Origin: Mytilus californianus
Lineage: Eukaryota; Mollusca; Bivalvia; Mytilida; Mytilidae
DNA: 64,000 bases
Assembly: GCF_021869535.1 (NCBI RefSeq)
Contig: NW_026262679.1
Location: 86,115,143 to 86,179,142, forward strand
Direction of reading: 5' to 3'
Shown here: in pieces, positions 48,427-58,419 of the stretch
Layout of the letters: every line of letters starts with the position of its first letter
How positions within the stretch are numbered: the stretch's first letter is position 1
Notes under the pieces: generated by a model
Seen by the model: only the letters and a program-made list of their open reading frames with translations
Database searches by the model: none
What the model was told of the DNA's origin: nothing
Translations under genes and position numbers: made by a program

Positions 48427-48555
48427 ATGGCAGAATTCGCTGCATATAATCTTAATTTTAACTATGACATTTTGGGTTTTTGGATATTTACACCTGTGTA
48501 TCCCAAGGTGCATTCTAAATTTAAAGCACCCGTGTATCCCACGGTGCATCTTTAT
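48427..48555 (+). repeat. B1: first B segment of the split direct repeat
   Basis: ATGGCAGAATTCGCTGCATA, GGATATTTACACCTGTGTAT and CCCACGGTGCATC match 48992-49084. It has an internal duplication (GTGTATCCCA...GGTGCATC twice) also seen at 55300-55365. The short open frames starting at its ATG are repeat artefacts. Confidence 0.85.
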
Positions 48556-48558
48556 TAT

Positions 48559-49175
48559 ATGAATCTTTATTATGAATAAAATCTGTGGCCAGATATCGCC
48601 AATCCATCTATTTATTTTGTTTTAATGGCACCATCTGAGATAATGGAATTTAAGTAAATAGACTTAAATTCAGTTATCGCTGGGGCCTTGTTCGGATTGT
48701 GTTTCATGTTTTAGCTTTACCCAACATAAGTGACGTTTAATTCTGTGACGTTATTTGGTCCTTTACAGAATTTCCAAGCAAGCAAGCTGTTTAAATTTCG
48801 TTAGCGGTAAAATTGAAAACCCGCCCTCCCACTCCGTTTTTGTATGAGATACTGCTCTTTTGTATTTATTTTTCAAGTTTCTGTCCGTGGCAGTGATAAT
48901 CCAGAGATGTCTGTGATGATGTTAACTTGTTTGCCGTTTAGACTAGTGACTTTTATTTGAACTTTAAGCATCATAAATAGATTCCCAGTAAATGGCAGAA
49001 TTTGCTGCATATAATCTTAATTTTAACTATGACACCTTAGGTTTTTGGATATTTACACCTGTGTTTCCCACGGTGCATCTTTACATTTTCATATATCTAG
49101 AATCTATCTGCAAGGTTGCCATATTATATTCATGTAACCAACCAGTCATCTATCTACATATACATCTATATATAT
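48559..49175 (+). repeat. Terminal unit U1 (A2-B2 plus short tail)
   Basis: A2 runs from TGAATCTTTATTATGAATAA through AATGGAATTTAAGTAAATAG and GAGTGACGTTTAATT-like words to TAGATTCCCAGTA (48990). B2 is 48992-49084. A tail, TCTAGAATCTATCTGCAAGG to ATACATCTATATATATA, follows every copy of the unit. Other copies are at 49752-50375, 54801-55450 and (truncated) 55490-55575, all in the same orientation. Confidence 0.88.
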
Positions 49176-49179
49176 ACAA

Positions 49180-49730
49180 GTCTAAATTGAAAACAACGTT
49201 CAAACCTATGATTGCGTTGGATAAAAACCGCAATATTTATACGTGTGCATGCAAAACAAATGTCTTGTTAGAGGGGTCTAAATACAGCACAAACAACATT
49301 TTCCAAAAGACCAAAAAAGTGAAAAAGTATATTTTAACAAAACGCATTTGACTAACAGGTTGAACAACAAATGTTCTTAAACCCTGCTGACTGCCATTGG
49401 CGATTGCCAAATAAACGGATCACAAGATGTAATAAATGGATCTTAGTTATAAATTTAACACTAAACAAAAAATAAACTCGCGGAAAAGATGATATACCGC
49501 AAACAAAAGGTGCAAAGGTTTTTGTACACCATATCCGGATTTCGACAATTAATGTCTCTTCAGTGATGTTAGGAATCGAAACGGTATTTGGAAAGCCATA
49601 CAATTTACCTCAATTTAGGATAGACTCTTGAATTTTGAGGAGTCAAAATAGAATGACCGAATCATATAAGCCCGAAGGCAAATATAATACAAGCCCAAAC
49701 GAAAAAATATAAACAAGTCTAAATTGAAAA
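49180..49730 (+). repeat. R monomer, single copy between U1 and U2
   Basis: One ~550-bp R unit: ATTGAAAACAACGTTCAAAC, CTATGATTGCGTTGGATAAA, ACGTGTGCATGCAAAACAAA, CATTGGCGATTGCCAAATAA, TTTCGACAATTAATGTCTCT and TCTTGAATTTTGAGGAGTCA. It sits between two TA-rich junctions. Its open frames on both strands belong to the repeat. Confidence 0.88.
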
Positions 49731-49751
49731 CAACTATTCATAATATATATA

Positions 49752-50375
49752 TATGAATCTATATTATGAATAAAAGCTGTGGCCAGATATCGCCAATCCG
49801 TATATGTATTTTGTTTTAATGGCACCATCTGAGATAATGGAATTTAAGTAAATAGACTTAAATTCAGTTATCGCTTGGGCCTTGTTCGGATTGTGTTTCA
49901 TGTTTTAGCTTTACCCAACATGAGTGACGTTTAATTCTGTGACGTAATTTAGTCCTTTACAGAATTTCCAATCAAGCAAGCTATTTAAATTTTGTAAGCG
50001 GTGAAATTGAAAATCCGCCCTCCCACTCCGTTTTTGTATGAGATACTGCTCTTTTGTATTTATTTTTCAGGTTCTGTCCGTGGCAGTGGTAATCCAGAGA
50101 TGACTGTGATGATGTTAACTTGTTTGCCGTTTAGACTAGTGCATTTTATTTGAACTTTAAGCATCATAAATAGATTCCCAGTAAATGGCAGAATTTGCTG
50201 CATATAATCTTAATTTTAACTATGACATTTTAGGTTTTTGGATATTTACACCTGTGTATCCCACGGTGCATCTTAACAATTTTTTATATATCTAGAATCT
50301 ATCTGCAAGGTTGCCATATTATATTCAGGTTACCAACCATTCATCTATCTACATATACATCTATATATATATAAA
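49752..50375 (+). repeat. Terminal unit U2 (A-B)
   Basis: Begins after a TA run (49743-49754) with GAATCTATATTATGAATAAA and ends ACATCTATATATATA. Very close to U1 and U3 throughout A and B. Confidence 0.9.
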
Positions 50376-50462
50376 ACGTCTGAATAATAGTCAACGATTT
50401 TTCCCACGAGGGCGCTGGATCGTTACGAGTAACGATACATGTACACAATAAATAAATTATAT

Positions 50463-50736
50463 AAACGCCTAAAAAGTGTACACAACAACACCAATAACAA
50501 AAAAGGAACTATAAATGTAATTATTTATAAATATTTCGGATAACAGATATCCTTCATCAGTAAATATGATTGTGATGTTGAATGAATCATATATCAGTCT
50601 ACTTACATATGATTCATTCAACATCACAATCATATTTACTGATGAAGGATATCTGTTATCCGAAATATTTATAAATAATTACATTTATAGTTCCTTTTTT
50701 GTTATTGGTGTTGTTGTGTACACTTTTTAGGCGTTT
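50463..50736. repeat. Perfect 130-bp inverted repeat, 14-nt loop
   Basis: Bases 50463-50592 are the exact reverse complement of 50607-50736 by my reading; the loop is ATCAGTCTACTTAC. The arm starts AAACGCCTAAAAAGTGTACA and ends GTTGAATGAATCATAT. The left neighbour (50376-50462) is a TA run plus CGTTACGAGTAACG; the right neighbour is a (TA)n run at 50741-50765. RNA from it would form a long perfect duplex. Perfect arms could also come from a sequencing or assembly fold-back. Confidence 0.9.
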
Positions 50737-50765
50737 ACATCTATATATATATATATATATATATA

Positions 50766-53017
50766 TTTTCCAAAAGACCAAATGAGTGAAAAAGTATATT
50801 TTAACAAAACGCATTTGACTAGCAGGTCGAACAACTGATGTTCTTAAACCCTGCTGACTGCCATTGGCGATTGCCAAATAAACGGATCACAAGATGTAAC
50901 AAAATAGATCTTATTATTAATTTATTACCAAACAGAAAACAATAAACTTGCGGAAAAGATGGTATACCGCAAACATGAGGTGCAAAAATGTGTACACCAT
51001 ATCCGGATTTCGACAATTAATGTCTCTTCAGTGATGTTAGGAATCGAAACGGTATTTGGAAGGCCATATAACTTACCTCAATTTAGGATAGACTCTTGAA
51101 TTTTGAAAGAGTCAAAATAGGATGAACGGATCATATAAACCCGAAGGCAAATATAATACAAGCCCAAACGAAAAAATATAAACAAGTCTTAATTGAAAAC
51201 AACGTTCAAACCTATGATTGCGTTGGATAAAAACCGCAATTTTTATACGTGTGCATGCAAAACAAATTTCTTGGTAGAGGGGTCTAAATACAGCACAAAC
51301 AACATTTTCCAAAAGACCAAATGAGTGAAAAAGTATATTTCAACAAAACGCATTTGACTAGCAGGTCGAACAACTGATGTTCTTAAACCCTGCTGACTGC
51401 CATTGGCGATTGCCAAATAAACGGATATCAAGATGTAACAAAATAGATCTTATTATTAATTTATTACCAAACAGAAAACAATAAACTTGCGGAAAAGATG
51501 GTATACCGCAAACATGAGGTGCAAAAATTTGTACACCATATCCGGATTTCGACAATTAATGTCTCTTCAGTGATGTTAGGAATCGAAACGGTATTTGGAA
51601 GACCATATAATTTACCTCAATTTAGGATAGACTCTTGAATTTTGAAAGAGTCAAAATAGGATAAACGGATTATATAAACCCGAAGGCAAATATAATACAA
51701 GCCCAAACGAAAAAATATAAAAAAGTCTTATTTGAAAACAACGTTCAAACCTATGATTGCGTTGGATTAAAAACCGCAATTTTTATACGTGTGCATGCAA
51801 AACAAATTACTTGGTAGAGGGGTCTAAATACAGGACAAACAACATTTTCCAAAAGACCAAATGAGTGAAAAAGTATAATTTAACAAAACGCATTTGACTA
51901 GCAGGTCGAACGCAATCATAGGTTTGAACGTTGTTTTCAATTAAGACTTGTTTATATTTTTTCGTTTGGGCTTGTATTATATTTGCCTTCGGGTTTATAT
52001 GATCCGTTCATCCTATTTTGACTCTTTCAAAATTCAAGAGTCTATTCTAAATTGAGGTAAATTATATGGCCTTCCAAATACCGTTTCGATTCCTAACATC
52101 ACTGAAGAGACATTAATTGTCGAAATCCGGATATGGTGTACAAATTTTTGCACCTCATGTTTGCGGTATACCATCTTTTCCGCAAGTTTATTGTTTTCTG
52201 TTTGGTAATAAATTAATAATAAGATCTATTTTGTTACATCTTGTGATCCGTTTATTTGGCAATCGCCAATGGCAGTCAGCAGGGTTTAAGAACATCAGTT
52301 GTTCGACCTGCTAGTCAAATGCGTTTTGTTAAAATATACTTTTTCACTCATTTGGTCTTTTGGAAAATGTTGTTTGTGCTGTATTTAGACCCCTCTACCA
52401 AGAAATTTGTTTTGCATGCACACGTATAAAAATTGCGGTTTTTATCCAACGCAATCATAGGTTTGAACGTTGTTTTCAATTAAGACTTGTTTACATTTTT
52501 TCGTTTGGGCTTGTATTATATTTGCCTTCGGGTTTATATGATCCGTTCATCCTATTTTGACTCTTTCAAAATTCAAGAGTCTATCCTAAATTGAGGTAAA
52601 TTATATGGCCTTCCAAATACCGTTTCGATTCCTAACATCACTGAAGAGACATTAATTGTCGAAATCCGGATATGGTGTACAAATTTTTGCACCTCATGGT
52701 TGCGGTATACCATCTTTTCCGCAAGTTTATTGTTTTCTGTTTGGTAATAAATTAATAATAAGATCTATTTTGTTACATCTCGATATCCGTTTATTTGGCA
52801 ATCGCCAATGGCAGTCAGCAGGGTTTAAGAACATCAGTTGTTCGACCTGCTAGTCAAATGCGTTTTGTTAAAATATACTTTTTCACTCATTTGGTCTTTT
52901 GGAAAATTTGTTTGTGCTGTATTTAGACCCCTCTACCAAGAAATTTGTTTTGCATGCACACGTATAAAAATTGCGGTTTTTATCCAACGCAATCATAGGT
53001 TTGAACGTTGTTTTCAA
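50766..53017. repeat. R array: tandem ~539-bp monomers, inverted at 51909
   Basis: The anchor GCATTTGACT starts at 50811, 51350 and 51890 on the plus strand (periods 539 and 540). From 51909 the same monomer runs in the opposite orientation, with AGTCAAATGC at 52313 and 52852 (period 539). The switch is abrupt: GCAGGTCGAAC is joined to GCAATCATAGGTTTGAAC, so the two arms meet out of phase rather than as a simple mirror. Monomers are nearly identical. The array is bounded by (TA)n at 50741-50765 and 53018-53034. Paired open frames of 60-101 codons in both halves are repeat artefacts. Confidence 0.92.
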
Positions 53018-53034
53018 TTATATATATATATATA

Positions 53035-54790
53035 TAACTCGTCTAAACATCAGCCCAACAATGTTAGATCTGTAAATTTGCTTTCGCAAATTTTTTGTTC
53101 TTCCCTCGCCGGGATTCGAACTCATGCTACTGAGACATCGTGACACAAAATCGCCTGCACTGTATCCGACGCGCTAGACCACTCGACCACCTAGGCTTCA
53201 CATAATAAAGCTTTCGGTGGCCGGGTGTTACCTTTCCTCGTCAGTTTTAATCTAGCGTCGTAATACAGTACATGATATATAAGGCATGAAGATGGAATTG
53301 TTACAGATCAGCTGAAATATCTATTGTAAAGGATCCTACAAATTAATGCAAGAAACAGTCACAGAAATAATTATATTTATAAGTACGTCTGAACCAGTGA
53401 CAACTCTACAATAGATTTATCCATCGGATAACCAGCAGTGATGGTGATACATGGCTGTGTACATTCTGTATATACAACTCGTCTAAACATCAGCCCAACA
53501 ATGTTAGATCTGTAAATTTGCTTTCGCAAATGTTTTGTTCTTCCCTCGCCGGGATTCGAACTCATGCTACTGAGATATCGTGACACCAAATCGCCTGCAC
53601 TGTATCCGACGCACTAGACCACTCGACCACATAGGCTTCACATAATAAAGCTTTCGGTGGCCGGGTGTTACCTTTCCTCGTCAGTTTTAATCTAGCGTCG
53701 TAATACAGTACATGATATATAAGGCATGAAGATGGAATTGTTACAGATCAGCTGAAATATCTATTGTAAAATTTACAGATCCAACATTGTTGGGCTGATG
53801 TTTAGACGAGTTGTATATACAGAATGTACACAGCCATGTATCACCATCACTGCTAGTGATCCGATGGATAAATCTATTGTAGAGTTGTCACTGGTTCAGA
53901 CGTACTTATAAATATAATTATTTCTGTGACTGTATCTTGCATTAATTTGTAGGATCCTTTACAATAGATATTTCAGCTGATCTGTAACAATTCCATCTTC
54001 ATGCCTTATATATCATGTACTGTATTACGACGCTAGATTAAAACTGGCGAGGAAAGGTAACACCCGGCCACCGAAAGCTTTATCATGTGAGTCCTAGGTG
54101 GTCGAGTGGTCTAGCGCGTCGGATACAGTGCAGGCGATTTGGTGTCACGATATCTCAGTAGCATGAGTTCGAATCTCGGCGAGGGAAGAACAAAAAATTT
54201 GCGAAAGCAAATTTACAGATCTAACATTGTTGGGCTGATGTTTAGACGAGTTGTATATACAGAATGTACACAGCCATGTATCACCATCACTGCTGGTGAT
54301 CCGATGGATAAATCTATTGTAGAGTTGTCACTGGTTCAGACGTACTTATAAATATAATTATTTCTGTGACTGTATCTTGCATTAATTTGTAGGATCCTTT
54401 ACAATAGATATTTCAGCTGATCTGTAACAATTCCATCTTCATGCCTTATATATCATGTACTGTATTACGAGGCTAGATTAAAACTGACGAGGAAAGGTAA
54501 CACCCGGCCACCGAAAGCTTTATTATGTGAAGCCTAGGTGGTCGAGTGGTCTAGCGCGTCGGATACAGTGCAGGCGATTTGGTGTCACGATATCTCAGTA
54601 GCATGAGTTCGAATCCCGGCGAGGGAAGAACAAAAAATGTGCGAAAGCAAATTTACAGATCTAACATTGTTGGGCTGATGTTTAGACAAGTTGTATATAC
54701 AGAATGTACACAGCCATGTACCACCATCACTGCTGATGACCCGATGGATACATCTATTGTAGAGTTGTCACTGGTTCAGACGTACTTATA
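53035..54790. repeat. S array: tandem 440-bp monomers with tRNA-like heads, inverted at ~53770
   Basis: The anchor ACTCGTCTAAAC occurs at 53037 and 53477 (minus orientation, period 440). Its complement TTTAGACGAG occurs at 53801, 54241 and (as TTTAGACAAG) 54681, again exactly 440 apart. The orientation flips near 53770, where TATTGTAAA meets ATTTACAGATCCAAC. Each complete unit holds a tRNA-like segment, a small stem-loop and about 330 bp without features. The array is closed by (TA)n on both sides. Confidence 0.93.
54532..54628 (+). other. tRNA-Leu-like sequence in the S monomer
   Basis: GGTGGTCGAGTGGTCTAGCG resembles a tRNA-Leu D-arm/A-box, CAG sits where the anticodon would be, and GAGTTCGAATCCCGG is a good T-arm/B-box. 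The spacing suits a long-variable-arm tRNA. The acceptor stem does not pair and the 3' side is unrelated, so this is a tRNA-derived repeat head, not a tRNA gene. Other copies: 53101-53196 (-), 53541-53636 (-) and 54092-54188 (+). Directly after it, AAATTTGC-GAAA-GCAAATTT (54195-54214 in the previous unit) makes an 8-bp stem with a GNRA tetraloop. Confidence 0.75.
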
Positions 54791-54800
54791 TATATATATA

Positions 54801-55450
54801 TGAATCTATTATGAATAAAAGCTGTGGCCAGAAATTGCCAATCCGTATATGTATTTTGTTTTAATGGCACCATCTGAGATAATGGAATTTAAGTAAATAA
54901 ACTTAAATTCAGTTTTCGCTTGGGCCTTGTTCGGATTGTGTTTCATTTTTTAGCTTTACCCAAACATGAGTGACGTTTAATTCTGTGACGTTCTTTAGTC
55001 CTTTACAGAATTTCCAAGCAAGCAAGCTGTTAAATTCTCGTTAGCGGTGAAATTGAAAATCCGCCCTCCCACTTCGTTTTTGTATGAGATACTGCTCTTT
55101 TGTATTTATTTTTCAGGTTTCTGTCCGTGGCAGTGGTAATCCAGAGATGACTGTGATGGTGTTAACTTGTTTGCCGTTTAGACTAGTGACTTTTATTCGA
55201 ACTTTAAGCATCATAAATAGATTCCCAGTAAATGGCAGAATTCGCTGCATATAATCTTAATTTTAACTACTAGTATGACATTTTCGGTTTTTAGATATAT
55301 ACACCTGTGTATCCCACGGTGCATTCTTAATTTAAAGCACCCGTGTATCCCACGGTGCATCTTTACATTTTCATATATCTAGAATCTATCTGCAAGGTTG
55401 CCATATTATATTCAGGTAACCAACCATTCATCTATCTACATATACATCTA
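54801..55450 (+). repeat. Terminal unit U3 (A-B)
   Basis: Same unit as U1 and U2, beginning TGAATCTATTATGAATAAAA after a TA run (54787-54800). The B part carries a small insertion (ACTACTAGTATGAC) and the duplicated CCCACGGTGCAT block also found in B1. Confidence 0.9.
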
Positions 55451-55454
55451 TCTT

Positions 55455-55489
<35 letters not shown>

Positions 55490-55490
<1 letters not shown>

Positions 55491-55575
55491 GAATCTATAT
55501 TATGAATAAAAGCTGTGGTCAGATATCGCCAATCCATATATGTATTTTGTTTTAATGGCACTATCTGAGATAACG
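55490..55575 (+). repeat. Terminal unit U4, truncated after ~86 bp
   Basis: After a (TA)n run at 55457-55486 the unit restarts (GAATCTATATTATGAATAAA) and stops at CTATCTGAGATAACG, where unrelated sequence begins. Confidence 0.88.
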
Positions 55576-57275
55576 AAAAACAATAATAACAGACATCAAC
55601 AATTTTCAACAACGGGATTAGAACAGTCATATAGAGAGTGTAGAGGTGTTAAACATTGTTCAACCTTCCCTAACCTACGACTGTGGTGTAAAGTTTTTAA
55701 GTTGGTCATAAGGAGCAAATTCTTTGAATGGCGTTGATTTCGATTGTGCATGGCTAAGAGGTTTAAAGGCTAGATAGTTAAACAAGATATACTTCCGCAT
55801 TCTTGTATATTATAAGTGGCGTATATTAAGATTTTACATGGCTTAAAGGTTGAACGAGAATAGATTGTTAAGCAAGATATATAACCCTCATACTTCTGCA
55901 TCCTTGCATTCCATTATCGGGGGAGAAAATCTCTATCCCATACTCCAATTAGGGTAAGTTAATGACTTTGAATGACAGCACAGAATATTAAGGAATTTTG
56001 TTTAATGCTAATTAGGTTATTGCATATTAAATGTGCGCAATGAATATACTACTGTTTTGTTTCCTTCCTTTGTAAGAATAATATAAACAACAAGCAAATT
56101 GAAATTTTGAAATTTGGCTGATTATTTGTCATGGCATTTATTTAACAATATAAACCAAAAAACAACCAACATCAACAAACTGGCTAACAAGTTAAAACTT
56201 GATGACAATTGATTACTGAAGGGAAAACCAACAGTAAATGCAAAACAATTTCTAGCTGCTGGGCGTATCCATAACAATATTTGAATATATAACTGCCAAT
56301 TGAATCATGTTGATGATGACATGCAACGCACTTTCCATATTGAACTGAGTGCCATGACGATAGACATATTTTTCTTCATTTATTACTGCAAATTTCTTGT
56401 ATTTCGCTTTTTATCGCATCTGCCGTTGAAGGTTGGAACTTCTGACATTTTTGATGATACATGACAATCTAATTGGAACATTCAATACATTTGGATCTGT
56501 TCCCCATGATAGAATATTGAAACTTTGATCAGAAATCAAATTTTAATTTTTGAATCAGTGATTATATTGAACAAATTGAAAATGTATTATTGATACTGAA
56601 TAAAAACAACATCACATGCAGTTTTGTGAGTCCATATTTAGTATTGGTACATGCATTTTCATCATTGAAAGTTAAATTATTTGTTCAGGTAAATTAATCA
56701 GTGAATGATAGATTTCTCTTGCAAGAAATTTAAAGTTTCCATTGAATAAATTCCACAGAGAACAATAGCTATTGTATTAATTTGATGGGACAAAAGAACT
56801 CGCAAAAGTTTAAATCGACAGGTAACTTTCAAGTGAATCTGTGGAAAAGTATCATTTCTTTTGCAATAAAGGCAAACCGTAAATAATGGACTGACTGAAC
56901 ATTTAAAACACAATAAACAAATAAATGTATTTTCAATGCAATAAATCAATTTAATTATTAGATCATTAAATTTTATTATTTAAATTCATAAGACGTGCAT
57001 GCAGACAACAGTTACAAAGTATACAACGTTCTGGAGGGATATTTGCAAAAAACTAATAGTCGAGAGAAGGTCAAATTTCCTAGGTCGCTAGGCTAAGGAA
57101 ACATCTTCTTACTGAAATGATTTTGCTCCGAAGTACAACTGTTTGGTCCAATGATCATGACCTGTTAAAGCAGAACAGTAATCCATACCGTTACCGACTG
57201 CAACATAACGGATGCCGAGACTAATTAAATATTCAAAACTGTACATTTATATCGCATCTCTCGTTTCATCTTTTA
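55576..57275. other. AT-rich stretch with one weak duplication
   Basis: 55745-55905 holds two similar units of about 100 bp (GCATGGCTAAGAGGTTTAAA / ACATGGCTTAAAGGTTGAAC, both with AAGCAAGATATA-like words). No gene seen. The open frame at 55540-55737 begins inside U4 and is not a gene. Confidence 0.45.
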
Positions 57276-57538
57276 TATATGTAGGACTCTAAAGTGCGAT
57301 GGGGACGCTAAAACGCGATGGTCACGCTAAAGTGCGACGGAACACGCTAAAGTCCGATGCTGCGATACGCTAAAGTGCGTTTTTCCGCGAAAATGCGTTT
57401 GTTCGCGAAAGTATGGACGTTTGCAACCATAAATAGCATTATGACTCTACACGCCGTTTGTACAAACAAAAATGGACATGGGTAAACGAGAATGTTTGTG
57501 CAGATGAAGTTTTTTTTACTAGACACGAAAACAAATGA

Positions 57539-57805
57539 TTCCAATTTTGGTTGGTGCTAGAAAAGTTTGTATGCGGAGGAGTTCAATTTCCCAAAAAATC
57601 ATCGACAGTAACAGAAATGCAAACCTTTGATCCCGCTGTGTCGGCGGGGACACACGGGTTTCTGACAGGATACTGGAAAAGAATACTTCTCATAAATTTA
57701 GAAACTGACGCTAGTAATTGGAAGGTGTATACCGTAAAAGGGAGCGAAAACGGCAAAATACACCAAGTGTCAAAGTATTTAATTCGTCCAAATTTGATTT
57801 AGAAA
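57539..57805 (+). CDS. Unassigned open frame inside the iterated-motif transposon
   Basis: An open frame from 57539 (after a TGA) to the stop at about 57803 has no early ATG; TTG at 57551 or an upstream splice acceptor (TTTTTTTTACTAG, 57509-57521) would be needed. The residues look protein-like, with balanced hydrophobic and charged content and a local rise in G+C: FVCGGVQFPKKSSTV, AVSAGTHGFLTGYWKRIL and NWKVYTVKGSENGKIHQV. I do not recognise a family. It could be a captured host exon, a remnant of the element's own gene, or chance. Confidence 0.25.
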
Positions 57806-57929
57806 CTCCTTCTATGTTTTTAATCCCATGTTATTTACTTGCGTGAAATAAAAGCTACTTTTTAAATTTCTAATTGAAATATTTTATAAAACAATTTTTT
57901 ACAATATGGTTCGTCATGTCTGTGAAAGA

Positions 57930-58180
57930 GATAGAAAACAATAAACAAAAAACAAATAAGAAGTTGTGGTGTAATTGTCAACAAACAACTATCCACCAAA
58001 GACCATATGCACTTAGCAAGATTATGAACTTCAACGTTGAGGCTTGGCTTACGTCGCATGGAAGCTATATAGGACCACGAAACGACTAATGTAAAACAAT
58101 TCAAAAGAGAAAGACAACAGCATGATTTATAAACAATACAATAGACGAAAAACTAATATGAACACAGCAAAAAACATAAA
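57930..58180 (+). repeat. Family F copy inside the iterated-motif transposon
   Basis: GTTGTGGTGTAATTGTCAAC, AACTATCCACCAAAGACCAT and AATGTAAAACAATTCAAAAG match family F, with its central part diverged. Confidence 0.7.
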
Positions 58181-58419
58181 CCATTGCCTGAACCCCATTC
58201 TCGTTACACCATCGCACTTTTAAAAGCGTGTTAAACCAACGCTCTTTAGCGTGTCATGTATACCATCGCATTTTAGCGTGTCATCTGATCGCACTTAAAA
58301 AAACAAACAACCATCGCACTTTAGCGTCTGAAACCATCGCACTTTAGCGTAGACCATCGCACTTTAGCGTGACCATCGCACTTTAGAGTACCATCGCACT
58401 TTAGAGTCCTACATATATA

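Larger units (their letters stand above)
42862..49090 (+). mobile_element. Ngaro/DIRS-type tyrosine-recombinase retrotransposon, degraded
   Basis: The gene order gag, RT, RNase H, tyrosine recombinase, SGNH-hydrolase-like ORF is that of Ngaro-group YR retrotransposons. These replicate through reverse transcription and integrate with a tyrosine recombinase instead of an integrase. The ends fit split direct repeats: an A-type segment at 42862-43010 recurs as A2 at 48640-48820, and a B segment occurs at 48427 and again at 48992. Every ORF is broken, so the copy is dead. The 5' limit is inferred from the A repeat. About 1.2 kb between A1 and gag (43011-44237) carries no motif I can name. Confidence 0.8.
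57280..58413. mobile_element. Inverted-repeat transposon with iterated ~20-bp subterminal motif
   Basis: The termini TGTAGGACTCTAAAGTGCGA and its inverted form at 58391-58413 lie in TATATA flanks, compatible with a TA or TATATA target duplication. The left arm repeats ACGCTAAAGTGCGATGG-like units at about 57289, 57305, 57324, 57344 and 57367, then CGCGAAAATGCG variants to 57411. The right arm repeats the inverted form, CCATCGCACTTTAGCGT, at about 58209, 58238, 58263, 58286, 58311, 58334, 58354, 58373 and 58391. Iterated subterminal motifs are usual transposase-binding sites in several DNA transposon groups. The interior (57420-58200) has an 83-88-codon open frame and a family F copy, and no recognisable transposase. 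The superfamily is unassigned. Confidence 0.85.

Noticed and set aside
50819-53143. Paired open frames of 60-101 codons on both strands in the R array
   Set aside because: Identical in every monomer and in both orientations, with no domain; explained by the repeat.
53101-54628. Possible cluster of four tRNA-Leu genes
   Set aside because: D- and T-arm boxes are good but the acceptor stem does not pair, and the units belong to a 440-bp repeat; called tRNA-derived repeat heads.
53377-54803. 70-74-codon frames starting MVSRYLSSMSSN in the S array
   Set aside because: They start in the tRNA-like segment and are copied with each 440-bp monomer; no independent evidence of a protein.
57284-58412. 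CRISPR-like regularly spaced ~17-bp motif
   Set aside because: Spacing is too short for spacers, the two sets are in inverted orientation at the ends of an element, and the surrounding DNA is animal.
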